64,000 nt of DNA from Prevotella sp. UBA4268. Lineage in GTDB: Bacteria > Bacteroidota > Bacteroidia > Bacteroidales > Bacteroidaceae. Positions 34,667 through 44,350 of the stretch are shown here, piece after piece (within the stretch, counting starts at the first letter, position 1; each line of letters starts with the position of its first letter). The position numbers and the translations under genes are program-made. Below the pieces are notes generated by a model. That model was given only the letters and a program-made list of their open reading frames with translations, was not told where the DNA came from and ran no database searches. The stretch spans positions 2,062 to 66,061 of the forward strand of contig DGWC01000013.1 of the NCBI GenBank assembly GCA_002395135.1. Reading direction: 5' to 3'.

Positions 34667-35830
34667 TTAGTAATTGAATTCGCCATACTCACTCAGTATG
34701 GTCAGCGACCGTTCACCTTCTTCAATGTGTCCGATTACCTGTGCGTCAATATTGAACGACTTCGATATGGCTATAATCTGCTCTGCCAATTCTGGGCGTA
34801 CATATATTTCCATGCGGTGACCCATGTTGAAAACCTGATACATTTCCTTCCAATCTGTTCCTGAGCATTCGTGAATAGCACGGAAAAGTGGTGGAACGGG
34901 GAACATGTTGTCTTTCACCACTCTGCAGTTGCCATTAACAAAATGAAGCACTTTTGTCTGTGCACCACCAGTGCAATGTACCATGCCGTGTATCTCTGCC
35001 CGATATTCATCAAGTATTTTCTTGATGACAGGAGCATAGGTGCGAGTGGGGGAGAGTACCAATTGGCCAGCGTTCAAGGGTGTGCCTTCTATTTCATCAG
35101 TCACATGGTATTTCCCGCTGTATATTAAATCTTGTGGTACTTGATGGTCGAAACTCTCAGGATATTTTTTGGCGAGATAGTTGGCAAACATGTCATGTCG
35201 TGCAGATGTCAGGCCATTGCTACCCATTCCGCCGTTATACCTTTTTTCATAAGAGGCCGTTCCCGTAGAACTCAATCCCACGATAACATCTCCAGGACGT
35301 ATGTTGGCATTGTTTATAACATCGCTGCGCTTCATTCTGCACGTAACCGTGCTGTCTACGATGATGGTGCGAACCAAATCGCCAACGTCTGCTGTTTCAC
35401 CTCCAGTAGGGTAGATGCCAATACCCATGTCACGCAGTTCTGCTAATAACTCATCCGTACCAGCGATGATGGCAGAAATCACTTCACCGGGAACAAGCAT
35501 TTTGTTGCGCCCGATTGTGCTGCTTACCAGTATGTTGTCAACTGCTCCCACACACAGCAAATCATCCGTATTCATAACAATAGCATCCTGTGCGATGCCT
35601 TTCCATACAGACAAATCTCCAGTTTCCTTCCAATAAATGTAGGCAAGGCTGGATTTTGTTCCAGCCCCGTCTGCATGCATGATATTACAATACTCCGGAT
35701 CTCCACCGAGGATATCTGGTATTATTTTACAGAAAGCCTGCGGAAAGATACCTTTATCGATGTTCTTGATGGCGTTGTGCACATCCTCTTTTGCAGCACT
35801 GACGCCACGCATCATATATCGATTGTTCAT
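34667..35830 (-). CDS. purM: Phosphoribosylformylglycinamidine cyclo-ligase (AIR synthase)
   Basis: 387 residues of the PurM/PurL-like ATP-binding fold. Visible: MHADGAGTKSSLAYIYW near 52-68 (the family's DGVGTK), NTDDLLCVGA, GGETADVGDL and LSPTRTYAPVIKKILDE, then GMVHCTGGAQTKVLHF in the C-terminal half. This longer, divergent version is the one found in Bacteroidetes, where it is taken as the purine-pathway cyclo-ligase that closes the imidazole ring of AIR. It lies with purC in the same minus-strand run. I cannot exclude that a second, standard purM exists outside the window. Confidence 0.85.
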   Translation of the reverse strand: MNNRYMMRGVSAAKEDVHNAIKNIDKGIFPQAFCKIIPDILGGDPEYCNIMHADGAGTKSSLAYIYWKETGDLSVWKGIAQDAIVMNTDDLLCVGAVDNILVSSTIGRNKMLVPGEVISAIIAGTDELLAELRDMGIGIYPTGGETADVGDLVRTIIVDSTVTCRMKRSDVINNANIRPGDVIVGLSSTGTASYEKRYNGGMGSNGLTSARHDMFANYLAKKYPESFDHQVPQDLIYSGKYHVTDEIEGTPLNAGQLVLSPTRTYAPVIKKILDEYRAEIHGMVHCTGGAQTKVLHFVNGNCRVVKDNMFPVPPLFRAIHECSGTDWKEMYQVFNMGHRMEIYVRPELAEQIIAISKSFNIDAQVIGHIEEGERSLTILSEYGEFNY

Positions 35831-35859
35831 CAGTTTCTATGTGAATGATACCAGATTAA

Positions 35860-36444
35860 TTAGTCAAATGATACTTTGGGTGCACTCTGAGCGCCGGCCT
35901 CGGCCTCAAACTTGTTCATTTTGTCGAATCCAAACATACCTGCAAACAGGTTCTTGGGGAAAGAACGTATGCTTGTGTTATACGTTTGCACCACTTGGTT
36001 ATACTTGTTGCGTGCCTCATTGATGCGGTTCTCTGTTCCTTCCAGTTGCACTTGAAGGTCTTTGAAGTTCTCATTGGCTTTCAACTCTGGGTAATTCTCC
36101 TGAACAGCAATTAACTTTCCTAATGCAGAACCTAATTCGCCCTGTGCTTTCTGGAACTCCTGAAGTTTCTCCGGAGTAAGATTCGTTGGGTCAAGCGTGA
36201 TTTGAGTTGCTTTTGCGCGCGCCTCTACTACACCTTTAAAAGTCTCTTCCTCATGTTTTGCATAACCCTTAACTGTTTCAACAAGATTGGGAATTAAATC
36301 TGCACGACGCTGATAAGCAGACTGCACATTTGCCAATGCTGTTGTTGCAGATTCTTGATCACTAACCATTCCATTGTATGCGCTGATACCATACAATACT
36401 GCTATCGCAACAATCGCGATAATTGCAATACTACCTTTTTTCAT
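35860..36444 (-). CDS. lemA: LemA family protein
   Basis: 194 residues. One N-terminal membrane segment (about 5-24), then the LemA helical bundle: NVQSAYQRRADLIPNLVETV with the conserved RRxDLIPNLV motif, KHEEETFKGVVEARAKA, LIAVQENYPELKANENF and RNKYNQVVQTYNTSIRSFP. The end (FAGMFGFDKMNKFEAEA) is typical. Function is not established; family members are often next to TPM-domain proteins, as here, and are linked to the envelope. It starts 37 nt after the TPM gene. Confidence 0.93.
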   Translation of the reverse strand: MKKGSIAIIAIVAIAVLYGISAYNGMVSDQESATTALANVQSAYQRRADLIPNLVETVKGYAKHEEETFKGVVEARAKATQITLDPTNLTPEKLQEFQKAQGELGSALGKLIAVQENYPELKANENFKDLQVQLEGTENRINEARNKYNQVVQTYNTSIRSFPKNLFAGMFGFDKMNKFEAEAGAQSAPKVSFD

Positions 36445-36481
36445 AATCTTTTTATTTTTTAATTAGTACTTATTATAATTA

Positions 36482-37675
36482 TTACCATCCGCCACCAGCG
36501 CCGCCGCCACCGAAACTACCGCCTCCGTAGCCGCCACCAAAGGAACCTCCTCCGAATCCGCCACCGAATCCTCCGCCCCAAGTGCCAGATCCTCCACCCA
36601 TGCGAGAGCGTCCATAGCCCGTATAGCCAGTGCCCGACATGGCTGCCAATACCAACCAGCCATATTTCTTGTTTAAGATGGAATATATGAAAAGAATCAG
36701 GAAGATGATGGCAAGGCTGATTGTAAACGGATCGGCCGTAGCCTCTGACTCATATTTCGGTACAAGATCTTCTGCCGACGGTTCTTCAAGCCTACGCTTT
36801 TCAACTGCTAATGCGTAAGTGGCTTTTACCAATGACTTTAGCGCTTCGTCGGGATTCTCTACTTTAAGGAAAGGTGTGAGATAATTTCTTGCCAGTCTGC
36901 TGCAGTCAGCATCTGTGAGATGTTTCTCCAATCCACGGCCTGGCGCAATGAAATACTTTCGGTCTTGGTATGCAACAACGATTACAAGACCCTTATCCGT
37001 TTCTTTCTTTCCTACACCATATTTATTTCCCACATCCTGAGCCATACGGAATGCATCCTGATTCTCGATATGGTTTACAACGATAACTGCCGACTCAATT
37101 CCCACTTCATCATCCATTATTTTCAATATCGTATTCAATGAGTCAACAGTCTGCTGGCTGAGCACCGTGTCGGGGTTAGATACGTACAGTCGTCCGTCGG
37201 TGATATGTGGCATGGGTATGTTGTCGGCATTCCAAATTGTTACATTTGTTGCTTCTTCCTCAGACTCTGTTACCATGCTATACTCGCATGATACAACCGT
37301 GCATAGAAGAAGAGCCCAGAACAAAACTCCCAGATATTTTTTTTCAAACAAGAATGAAGGCTTCTTCTTTTCGGAAGACTCTGTTTTCCTTGCACTATTT
37401 TTATTGGATGCTTCATGTCGCTTGTCCTCAATTTGCTTTGCCTGCATTTCAAGAGCATACATGTTGTCTTGCTCCGACAAAGACGGCTTTTGCATTTTGT
37501 GAGCATATACATACCATCCGGCAAACACAACGGCTGTAAGACCATACAATATACCGAGCAGCCCACCGAATCCAATGCTTCCATTGGTGGACTCAAAGAC
37601 TATTGACGGAAGAAAAAATACGAGGATGAGCACTCCTAACGTCAATATATAGAGAAGACAGCCGTTATTCTTCAT
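36482..37675 (-). CDS. TPM-domain membrane protein with Gly-rich tail
   Basis: 397 residues: two membrane segments at the N-terminus (about 8-28 and 38-58), a basic linker (KKPSFLFEKKY), a third segment, then the TPM domain (about 155-300; SQQTVDSLNTILKIMD, VIVVNHIENQD, KGLVIVVAYQDRKYFIAPG). A last membrane segment is followed by ~45 residues of Gly/Ser/Phe repeats such as GGGFGGGFGGGSFGGGY. The ATG at 37675, 17 nt after the aroE stop, is preferred; an in-frame start at 37720 would overlap aroE. TPM proteins with Gly-rich ends are commonly paired with LemA and may help build or repair membrane complexes. Confidence 0.88.
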   Translation of the reverse strand: MKNNGCLLYILTLGVLILVFFLPSIVFESTNGSIGFGGLLGILYGLTAVVFAGWYVYAHKMQKPSLSEQDNMYALEMQAKQIEDKRHEASNKNSARKTESSEKKKPSFLFEKKYLGVLFWALLLCTVVSCEYSMVTESEEEATNVTIWNADNIPMPHITDGRLYVSNPDTVLSQQTVDSLNTILKIMDDEVGIESAVIVVNHIENQDAFRMAQDVGNKYGVGKKETDKGLVIVVAYQDRKYFIAPGRGLEKHLTDADCSRLARNYLTPFLKVENPDEALKSLVKATYALAVEKRRLEEPSAEDLVPKYESEATADPFTISLAIIFLILFIYSILNKKYGWLVLAAMSGTGYTGYGRSRMGGGSGTWGGGFGGGFGGGSFGGGYGGGSFGGGGAGGGW

Positions 37676-37692
37676 GTTAAATATGAAATAAG

Positions 37693-38439
37693 TTACTCCT
37701 TTCCATTCCAGAACTCCCAACTGGAGAACGCTTGTAAGAGCAGCATTTCCAGTCCGTTTTTCACCGTAGCGCCTTGTTTTCTTCCCTTGTACATGAACAA
37801 AGTCTCGTCGGGATTATAGATCAAGTCATACAGAATCGTATGGTCATCCATCGCCTCGTATGGAAGATTCGGACATTCATCTGAATGAGGGAACATGCCA
37901 CATGGGGTGCAATTCACGATTACATTATATTCTTTGACAATCTCTGGGGTAATCCGTTCATATTGGATGGTGCCCGGTCGTTCATATCTGCTAACGAAAA
38001 CGGTTTCCAGTCCTAATGACTTGAGTCCATAGTCAATGGCTTTCGAGGCACCGCCAGTGCCAAGGATGAGGGCCTTTTTGTGGAAGCGTTCCAAAAGAGG
38101 TTCTATGCTCTTGGTAAACCCGATCACATCGCTGTTAAATCCTTTCAGGCGGATATCGTTACCCTTATGCTCCACTTTGACGACATTAACAGCACCAATA
38201 GCACGGGCTTCAGGACTAATGGTATCAAGATAACTCATCACTCGCTGCTTGTATGGAATGGTAACGTTGAGTCCTTTCAGTTCCGGATTTGATGCAAGAA
38301 CCTCAAGCAATGCCTCAATCGTGGGTATCTCGAAATTGATGTATTCAGCATCAATTCCTTCGTTCTCAAACTTCTCATTGAAGAAACTAATAGAGAATGA
38401 ATGTCCTAATGGATAACCAATCAAACCGTATTTGTCCAT
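37693..38439 (-). CDS. aroE: Shikimate dehydrogenase
   Basis: 248 residues. Reduces 3-dehydroshikimate with NADPH in aromatic amino acid synthesis. Visible: YGLIGYPLGHSFSISFFNEK at the start (substrate Ser), LKGLNVTIPYKQRVMSYLD with the catalytic Lys, AIGAVNVVK, and the cofactor loop ILGTGGASKAIDYGLK. NCTPCGMFP and VKNGLEMLLLQAFSSWEFW complete the pattern. It lies 10 nt after menG and 17 nt before the TPM gene. Cytoplasmic. Confidence 0.95.
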   Translation of the reverse strand: MDKYGLIGYPLGHSFSISFFNEKFENEGIDAEYINFEIPTIEALLEVLASNPELKGLNVTIPYKQRVMSYLDTISPEARAIGAVNVVKVEHKGNDIRLKGFNSDVIGFTKSIEPLLERFHKKALILGTGGASKAIDYGLKSLGLETVFVSRYERPGTIQYERITPEIVKEYNVIVNCTPCGMFPHSDECPNLPYEAMDDHTILYDLIYNPDETLFMYKGRKQGATVKNGLEMLLLQAFSSWEFWNGKE

Positions 38440-38449
38440 TTCAGTCTAT

Positions 38450-39187
38450 TTATTTTGTTGCTAAGTACATGGTGCAGATGCCAAATGTGAGACGCTTGAA
38501 ACGTGCATCACGAAATCCGGCCTTCTTGAGAATCTCAACCATCTCTTCACCTTGCGGAAAAGCCTCAATGGTATTGATCAAGTATTTATATGCGTGTTTG
38601 TCTTTAGAAATCATCTTGCCATACAGGGGCAGGAGAGTGTGGCTGTATATCCAAAAGAGTTGTTTCATTGGGAACGAAACGGGCTGTGACAGTTCCACAA
38701 CGCTTAGGTGTCCGCCAGGTTTCAGCACCCTGCACATCTCACTGAGCCCCTTGTCCAGGTCCTGGAAATTACGTATGCCAAATGCTGCTGTCACCGCATC
38801 AAAAATGTTATCGCAGAAACTCAACGAAAGGCAGTCTTCTTTTTTGAACGAAATAATGCTTTGCAAATGTTCCTGTTCTACTTTCTGACGCCCTATTTTC
38901 ATCATGCCTTCGGAGATGTCCACACCCAGGAGACTTTCTGGATTCAGCATCTTGGCTGCCAAAATGGCGAAATCGCCTGTGCCGGTTGCTATGTCAAGCA
39001 CTTTTTGGGGAGCAAAGGGCAGAATCTGCCTGATGGCTTTTCGTCGCCAAGCCTTGTCTATATCCATAGACAAACGGTGATTCAAAGAGTCATAGGTAGG
39101 AGCAATATGATCGAACATTTGCTCCACCTGTTTCCCTTTTTCTTCACCATATATATTATAAGGTGTGATTTTTTCCTGCTGATACAT
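38450..39187 (-). CDS. menG: Demethylmenaquinone methyltransferase
   Basis: 245 residues of the UbiE/MenG family. The SAM-binding loop is [18 protein letters not shown] (about 60-77); [20 protein letters not shown] and [18 protein letters not shown] with [19 protein letters not shown] are family signatures. In Bacteroidetes, which use menaquinone, the expected reaction is the last methylation of demethylmenaquinone. It is 17 nt after purC and 10 nt before aroE. Confidence 0.95.
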   Translation of the reverse strand: MYQQEKITPYNIYGEEKGKQVEQMFDHIAPTYDSLNHRLSMDIDKAWRRKAIRQILPFAPQKVLDIATGTGDFAILAAKMLNPESLLGVDISEGMMKIGRQKVEQEHLQSIISFKKEDCLSLSFCDNIFDAVTAAFGIRNFQDLDKGLSEMCRVLKPGGHLSVVELSQPVSFPMKQLFWIYSHTLLPLYGKMISKDKHAYKYLINTIEAFPQGEEMVEILKKAGFRDARFKRLTFGICTMYLATK

Positions 39188-39204
39188 TAGAAAACCCTTA
39201 GTTC

Positions 39205-40155
39205 CTACTTTAGTGATGCGAGATAAGATGACACATTTTTCTCTATGCGGTTGGCGATGTCACCTTCGTCAACGACTTTGTTGAATTTTTCGCCTACGAT
39301 ATGCTCGTAGAGTTCAATATATCTGTCGCTCACGCTCTCTGCATATTCGTCAGTAATTTCTGGCATTACCTGTCCCGGTTCGTTCATGAAATTGTGTTCG
39401 ATGAGCCATTGGCGCACAAATTCTTTTGACAACTGGCGCTGTGGTTCACCGTTCTTGAACTTCTCTTCATATCCGTCTGCATAGAAATAACGGCTTGAAT
39501 CGGGCGTGTGAATCTCGTCGATGAGGTATACCTTACCATCGCGCTTGCCAAATTCATACTTTGTGTCAACGAGAATCAAGCCCTGTTTTGCTGCAATTTC
39601 CTGACCGCGGGCAAAGATCTGACGTGTGTATTTCTCCATGATTTCATAGTCTTCTTTGCTCACAATGCCTTGGGCAATGATTTCTTCCTTAGAGATGTTC
39701 ATGTCATGTCCCTCGTCGGCCTTGGTCGTTGGCGTAATAATTGGCTCTGGGAATCGCTCATTCTCACGCATGCCGTCTGGCAATTTAACACCGCACAGTT
39801 CGCGACAGCCTTTCTGATACTCGCGCCAGGCCGAACCGGTAAGTATGGAACGGATGATCATTTCAACCCGGAAACCTTCACATTTCAGTCCAATGGTAAC
39901 CATGGGATCAGGCGTTGCAAGTTTCCAGTTCGGGCAAATATCCGTCGTTTTGTCGAGAAATTTTGCTGCAATTTGATTGAGCACCTGCCCTTTGAATGGA
40001 ATTCCTTTAGGCAGCACGACATCGAAAGCCGAGATGCGGTCAGTGGCAACCATTACCAACAAATCGTCATTGATGTTGTAAACGTCACGTACTTTGCCAT
40101 GATAAACGCTTTTCTGACCTTCGAAATTAAAATCTGTTCTTGTTAATGCCTTCAT
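39205..40155 (-). CDS. purC: Phosphoribosylaminoimidazole-succinocarboxamide synthase
   Basis: 316 residues. Joins CAIR and aspartate in purine synthesis. Visible: [20 protein letters not shown] with the phosphate-binding [39 protein letters not shown], and [20 protein letters not shown] followed by TPDSSRYF. The length is that of the longer SAICAR synthases. It is 42 nt after phoH and 17 nt before menG, in the same run as purM. Cytoplasmic. Confidence 0.97.
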   Translation of the reverse strand: MKALTRTDFNFEGQKSVYHGKVRDVYNINDDLLVMVATDRISAFDVVLPKGIPFKGQVLNQIAAKFLDKTTDICPNWKLATPDPMVTIGLKCEGFRVEMIIRSILTGSAWREYQKGCRELCGVKLPDGMRENERFPEPIITPTTKADEGHDMNISKEEIIAQGIVSKEDYEIMEKYTRQIFARGQEIAAKQGLILVDTKYEFGKRDGKVYLIDEIHTPDSSRYFYADGYEEKFKNGEPQRQLSKEFVRQWLIEHNFMNEPGQVMPEITDEYAESVSDRYIELYEHIVGEKFNKVVDEGDIANRIEKNVSSYLASLK

Positions 40156-40197
40156 ATTGTGATTGTTTTTAATTATATACGAAATATTCTATTCTTG

Positions 40198-41154
40198 TCA
40201 AGAAACTGTCTTTTTGTTGTTCCTGTCATACTCTTCGTATGCATTGACAATGCGTGTCACTAATTTGTGCCTCACAATGTCTTTCTTGTTCAACTCTACA
40301 AACGAGATGCCCTCAATGCCTTTCAGTATTTGCATGGCTTCGCGCAGACCGCTCTTGGTCTCCCGTGGCAGGTCCACTTGTGTCATGTCGCCCGTGACAA
40401 TCATCTTTGTATTCCATCCCATGCGAGTCAGGAACATGCGTATTTGTGCGGATGTGGTGTTTTGAGCCTCGTCGAGAATCACCACGGCATCGCTCAGTGT
40501 ACGGCCTCTCATAAATGCAAGAGGGGCTATTTGTATGACGTGCTTTTCCATCATGTCCTGCAGTTTTACCGCTGGTATCATGTCCTCTAATGCATCGTAG
40601 AGCGGCTGCAGGTAGGGGTCTATCTTGTCTTTCATATCGCCAGGAAGGAATCCCAACTTCTCGCCGGCCTCAACAGCGGGCCTGCTAAGGATGATTTTCT
40701 TGGCTTGCTTTTCTTTCAAAGCCTTCACGGCGAGTGCAATGCTTAGATATGTCTTGCCCGTACCGGCAGGTCCTACAGCGAAAATCATATCATCTTTCTC
40801 AAAGCAATCTATCAGTTTCTGCTGATTCTCGCTTCTGCTTTTGATAGGACGCCCGGAAACACTGTATACCACAACACCCTTCACTGCATCATCTTTCGTC
40901 TTTTCACCGTTCATGATATCAAGGATGTCCTCGTCATTGATGCGGTTATATTTTACTATATGCTGCCGCATCATTTCCACTTGCTTGCAAAAGACATTCA
41001 TCTGCTCCTCATCTCCAAGCACGCGAAGTACATTGTCTCTTGCCACAATGCGTAATTTAGGGAAGAGGGCTTTGATCATCTGCAAATGAGAATTGCCGAC
41101 TCCATAGAATACCACAGGGTCTATATCTTCTAAAACAACATGCTTTTCTGTCAC
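40198..41154 (-). CDS. phoH: PhoH family P-loop ATPase
   Basis: 318 residues. An N-terminal KH-like part (about 1-110) is followed by the PhoH ATPase domain with Walker A GPAGTGKTYLS near 130, LSRPAVEAGEKLGFLPGDM, Walker B VVILDEAQNTTSAQIRMF and TGDMTQVDLPR (sensor). The family is linked to RNA metabolism and ribosome maturation. The start is GTG at 41154, with no ATG near it. It heads the nine-gene minus-strand run and its -7 box (41174-41181) lies back to back with the promoter of the + strand gene. Confidence 0.95.
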   Translation of the reverse strand: MTEKHVVLEDIDPVVFYGVGNSHLQMIKALFPKLRIVARDNVLRVLGDEEQMNVFCKQVEMMRQHIVKYNRINDEDILDIMNGEKTKDDAVKGVVVYSVSGRPIKSRSENQQKLIDCFEKDDMIFAVGPAGTGKTYLSIALAVKALKEKQAKKIILSRPAVEAGEKLGFLPGDMKDKIDPYLQPLYDALEDMIPAVKLQDMMEKHVIQIAPLAFMRGRTLSDAVVILDEAQNTTSAQIRMFLTRMGWNTKMIVTGDMTQVDLPRETKSGLREAMQILKGIEGISFVELNKKDIVRHKLVTRIVNAYEEYDRNNKKTVS

Positions 41155-41173
41155 TTAATCCTAAATTTTTCTG

Positions 41174-41221
41174 CAAAATTACAAAATCATTTCGATATTC
41201 GTGTATTTTTTAATACCTTTG
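41174..41221. promoter_or_regulatory. Divergent promoters phoH / DUF5715 gene
   Basis: Minus strand: TAATTTTG (41181 down to 41174) before phoH. Plus strand: TACCTTTG (41214-41221) before the gene at 41246. The two -7 boxes are 32 bp apart, so one bound regulator could affect both directions. -33 elements are weak on both sides. Confidence 0.6.
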
Positions 41222-41245
41222 TGCCATAAAAAACGAAAAATTGAG

Positions 41246-42052
41246 ATGAAAATAACCAAGAATCAATATTTAGCAGCATTCAGTATGATTGTATTACTGC
41301 TTGCAATAACACGCATTGTCTTTCCGATGATTGCTGATGGCAATCGCGACGCTGAAGAGAATGTAGTGTCGCAGCAGCAGCCCGAGCAAGAAGTAGTAAA
41401 TGCTGTTCCAGAAAAAGTTGAGGATGTCGTTAAGGTGGAGGACAGCAGCCATAGCAGGTTCTTTAACAATGACGGAACACCTGTCAAACATCGCATTTTC
41501 AGTGTTCCTCGCTATACTGATGCCTTTCCCGATAGCCAGCAAGTGCAGATTGTGGCTGCCTGCAAATGGGGCGTTTCGCCGGTAAAAGACAGGCAAGATG
41601 CCGAATCCAGGAAAAAAGAGTTGGTGTATATGGCCGTCAGTCCTTACTATCATGTTGACAAAATGTACCGAAGCATTCCCTATCTGGTGCCACGTGCTGC
41701 AGTCTTGCTGAGTGATATGGGCAGGGCTTTTTATGACAGTTTGCAGTTGAAGGGCATTCCTATTCATCAGTTCATTGTAACCAGCGTGCTCAGAACGCAG
41801 GACGATGTTGTGAAACTGCGCAATTACAATGGCAATGCCACAGAGAACTCATGCCACCTGTATGGAACCACTTTTGACATCTGCTACAACAGATATAAAA
41901 CCGTGGAACCTCCTCAGGAAAAACGGCGCGCCGTAAGAAATGATTCGTTGAAATTCGTGCTTTCGGAGGTTCTCAACGATATGCGAAAGAGCCAGAGATG
42001 CTATGTGAAGTATGAGGTGAAGCAAGGATGTTTCCACATAACGGTGAGGTGA
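41246..42052 (+). CDS. DUF5715 family protein, LAS/M15-peptidase-like
   Basis: 268 residues: N-terminal signal anchor (about 7-25), a Val/Glu-rich linker (about 30-70), then the DUF5715 domain. Within it SCHLYGTTFD (about 202-211) matches the SxHxxGxxxD zinc motif of LAS peptidases (VanY, M15, MepA), and CFHITV close to the end could supply the last His. An outer SxHxxG-type site suggests a D,D- or L,D-carboxypeptidase or endopeptidase on peptidoglycan; this is an inference, as the family is listed as uncharacterised. The ATG at 41246 lies after the -7 box. Confidence 0.75.
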   Translation: MKITKNQYLAAFSMIVLLLAITRIVFPMIADGNRDAEENVVSQQQPEQEVVNAVPEKVEDVVKVEDSSHSRFFNNDGTPVKHRIFSVPRYTDAFPDSQQVQIVAACKWGVSPVKDRQDAESRKKELVYMAVSPYYHVDKMYRSIPYLVPRAAVLLSDMGRAFYDSLQLKGIPIHQFIVTSVLRTQDDVVKLRNYNGNATENSCHLYGTTFDICYNRYKTVEPPQEKRRAVRNDSLKFVLSEVLNDMRKSQRCYVKYEVKQGCFHITVR

Positions 42053-42112
42053 CATAAAACCAAATATTGAGCGAACCGCCTGTTTTGTTTGTTAATGATA
42101 ATGACTTGAAGT

Positions 42113-43096
42113 ATGAAACTAATCAATTGGGGATTTATAGGATGTGGTGATGTCACAGAGAAGAAATCGGGACCTGCCTTCAATGAGGTTCCGGGTTCAA
42201 AAATCATTGCTGTGATGAGTCGTACCGAGAACCGTGCACGCTCGTATGCAGAGCGTCATCATGTGCCGAAATGGTATACGGATGCACAAAAACTGATTGA
42301 CGACCCTGACGTGAATGCTGTTTACGTGGCAACACCACCGAACAGTCATGCAACGTTTGCGATTATGGCCATGAGGGCTGGCAAACCGGTATATGTGGAG
42401 AAACCCTTGGCGGCATGCTATGATGACTGTATCAGGGTGAACCGAGTGAGCCAGGAGACTGGTATTCCTTGTTATGTGGCATATTATCGTCGCTATCTGC
42501 CATATTTCCAAAGAGTAAAGGAAATAGTAAGCAGCGGAGTGATAGGAAAGGTGGTGAATGTACAGATCAGGATGTCTGTTCCACCGCGCACCCCAGACTG
42601 CTATACGCGCGAAAACCTGCCCTGGCGGTTGCAGCCGCAAATTGCAGGCGGCGGCTATTTCTATGATCTCGCTCCACATCAACTGGATTTGCTGCAGGAT
42701 ATGTTTGGTGTTATCACCGAAGCCAGCGGTATTTGCGCGAATGTGGGAGGACTTTATGAGGCAGAAGACAGCGTAAGCGCATGTTTCCGGTTTGAAAACG
42801 GTTTGCCGGGCAGTGGGTCATGGTGCTTTGTCGGTCATGAGACGGCGCAGGAGGATTGCATAGAACTGATCGGAGAATGCGGTATCCTAAGTTTTTCCGT
42901 GTTCAGTTTTGGGCCAATCGTGCTTGTGACCAGCGAAGGCGAACAGAAGATACACGTGGAGAATCCTGCATACGTGCAACTTCCAATTATCAGGTGTGTG
43001 ACCGAATCTCTGCAAGGAACGGGAGTCTGCACGTCGACCAGCGTAAGCGCAACGCCTGTGAACTGGGTGCTGGATAGAATTCTTGGAAAGATCTAA
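42113..43096 (+). CDS. Gfo/Idh/MocA family oxidoreductase
   Basis: 327 residues. An N-terminal Rossmann fold for NAD(P) (INWGFIGCGDVTEKKSGPAF, then AVYVATPPNSHATFAIMAM and the conserved EKPLA at about 100) is followed by the C-terminal substrate domain with GGGYFYDLAPHQLDLL, which holds the usual catalytic His. Members oxidise, reduce or epimerise sugars and inositols; the substrate cannot be told. No signal peptide. It starts 60 nt after the DUF5715 gene and is followed by the outer-membrane protein DUF4421. Confidence 0.93.
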   Translation: MKLINWGFIGCGDVTEKKSGPAFNEVPGSKIIAVMSRTENRARSYAERHHVPKWYTDAQKLIDDPDVNAVYVATPPNSHATFAIMAMRAGKPVYVEKPLAACYDDCIRVNRVSQETGIPCYVAYYRRYLPYFQRVKEIVSSGVIGKVVNVQIRMSVPPRTPDCYTRENLPWRLQPQIAGGGYFYDLAPHQLDLLQDMFGVITEASGICANVGGLYEAEDSVSACFRFENGLPGSGSWCFVGHETAQEDCIELIGECGILSFSVFSFGPIVLVTSEGEQKIHVENPAYVQLPIIRCVTESLQGTGVCTSTSVSATPVNWVLDRILGKI

Positions 43097-43143
43097 AATA
43101 CAGATGAGAAGATAATCTGGATGTATTCAATAAAGTGAGAACG

Positions 43144-44292
43144 ATGATTGCTGCGAGGTGGTTGTTAACGATATGGGCGGTGCTGATGCCATTGATAGCG
43201 ATGGCACATGATGACCCGAAGGGCGATGATGTGCCGCCAGCAGATACCATCAGCAGCAATCCTCTTTCATCCCATCACAGTAAGAAAGACGTATTCCACC
43301 GCATTGGTGATTTCTTCACCAAGTATTTCCGTGATTTTAACGAGACCGATACAAACTATATTGAGGCTCAGCACTACAACTATGCGCTGATGTTGCAGAA
43401 CACAAACACTTACGAGATGTACAGTATCGGTAGCAAGGATGGACAGACCATTTCTTTCGCACCGAAGCCAACCTATCGCGTGGGACCGTTTTTCGGCTGG
43501 AGATGGATCTTCCTGGGGTACACATTCGACGTGAGCCATATATCAAACGACCACAACAAAAAAGAGTTTGACGTGAGCCTGTATAGTAACTTGATGGGCA
43601 TTGACTTGTATTACCGCAAAACAGGTACTGATTACAAGATACGCTCTTTCAGACCTAACGGCTCTTCGCGTGAAATCACAAACCTTAATATACCATTTTC
43701 CGGGCTGAATGTAGGCATTGTCGGTGCAGACTTATACTATATCTTTAACCACAAGAGGTTCTCCTATCCGGCCGCATTCAGTCAGAGTACCGTACAACGC
43801 AGAAGTTGCGGAACGACATTGGCGGGATTTGGATATACACGCCATAGCATCAATCTTGACGGCAATCTGTTGGAACGTACTCTTGACGAAAGTCTGAACC
43901 AATATACTACGGCAAGGCTCGACAGCGGTTTGTTGTTCGATAATGTTAAATACTCCAACATGTCAGTTTCCGGAGGATATGCCTACAACTGGGTGTTTGC
44001 CAAGAACTGGCTGTTGAGTACAAGTCTGTCTCTTGCTTTGGGCTATAAGCACGTTACGGGTGCTTTGCGCAAGGACGAGGTGACGATATTGCGCGATTTC
44101 TCGTTTGAGAATGTCAAGTTAGACGGCACCTTGCGCGTAGGTGCCGTTTGGAACAATACCAAATGGTTTGCCGGAATGAGTGCCATCCTGCACAGTTATA
44201 ATTACAAGACCACTCAGTTCTATACGAACAACATCTTTGGTAGTCTTAACTTTTATGTGGGATTCAATTTCGCAAGAAAAAGGCGGCACTGA
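43144..44292 (+). CDS. DUF4421 family, likely outer-membrane beta-barrel
   Basis: 382 residues with a signal peptide (about 1-21, ending PLIAMAH). The body matches DUF4421: KYFRDFNETDTNYIEAQHYN near the start, APKPTYRVGPFFGWRWIFLGYTFD, and alternating amphipathic strands ending in FYVGFNFARKRRH, whose closing aromatic strand suits an outer-membrane barrel. Start: ATG 43144; an in-frame GTG at 43135 is possible but less usual. The function of the family is unknown. It is 58 nt before the DUF1460 gene. Confidence 0.8.
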   Translation: MIAARWLLTIWAVLMPLIAMAHDDPKGDDVPPADTISSNPLSSHHSKKDVFHRIGDFFTKYFRDFNETDTNYIEAQHYNYALMLQNTNTYEMYSIGSKDGQTISFAPKPTYRVGPFFGWRWIFLGYTFDVSHISNDHNKKEFDVSLYSNLMGIDLYYRKTGTDYKIRSFRPNGSSREITNLNIPFSGLNVGIVGADLYYIFNHKRFSYPAAFSQSTVQRRSCGTTLAGFGYTRHSINLDGNLLERTLDESLNQYTTARLDSGLLFDNVKYSNMSVSGGYAYNWVFAKNWLLSTSLSLALGYKHVTGALRKDEVTILRDFSFENVKLDGTLRVGAVWNNTKWFAGMSAILHSYNYKTTQFYTNNIFGSLNFYVGFNFARKRRH

Positions 44293-44350
44293 TATGTTTT
44301 AGGTGGCGGAACTTGTTTTTGAAAATAGAGATTAAAAAGAATGTGAAGAT

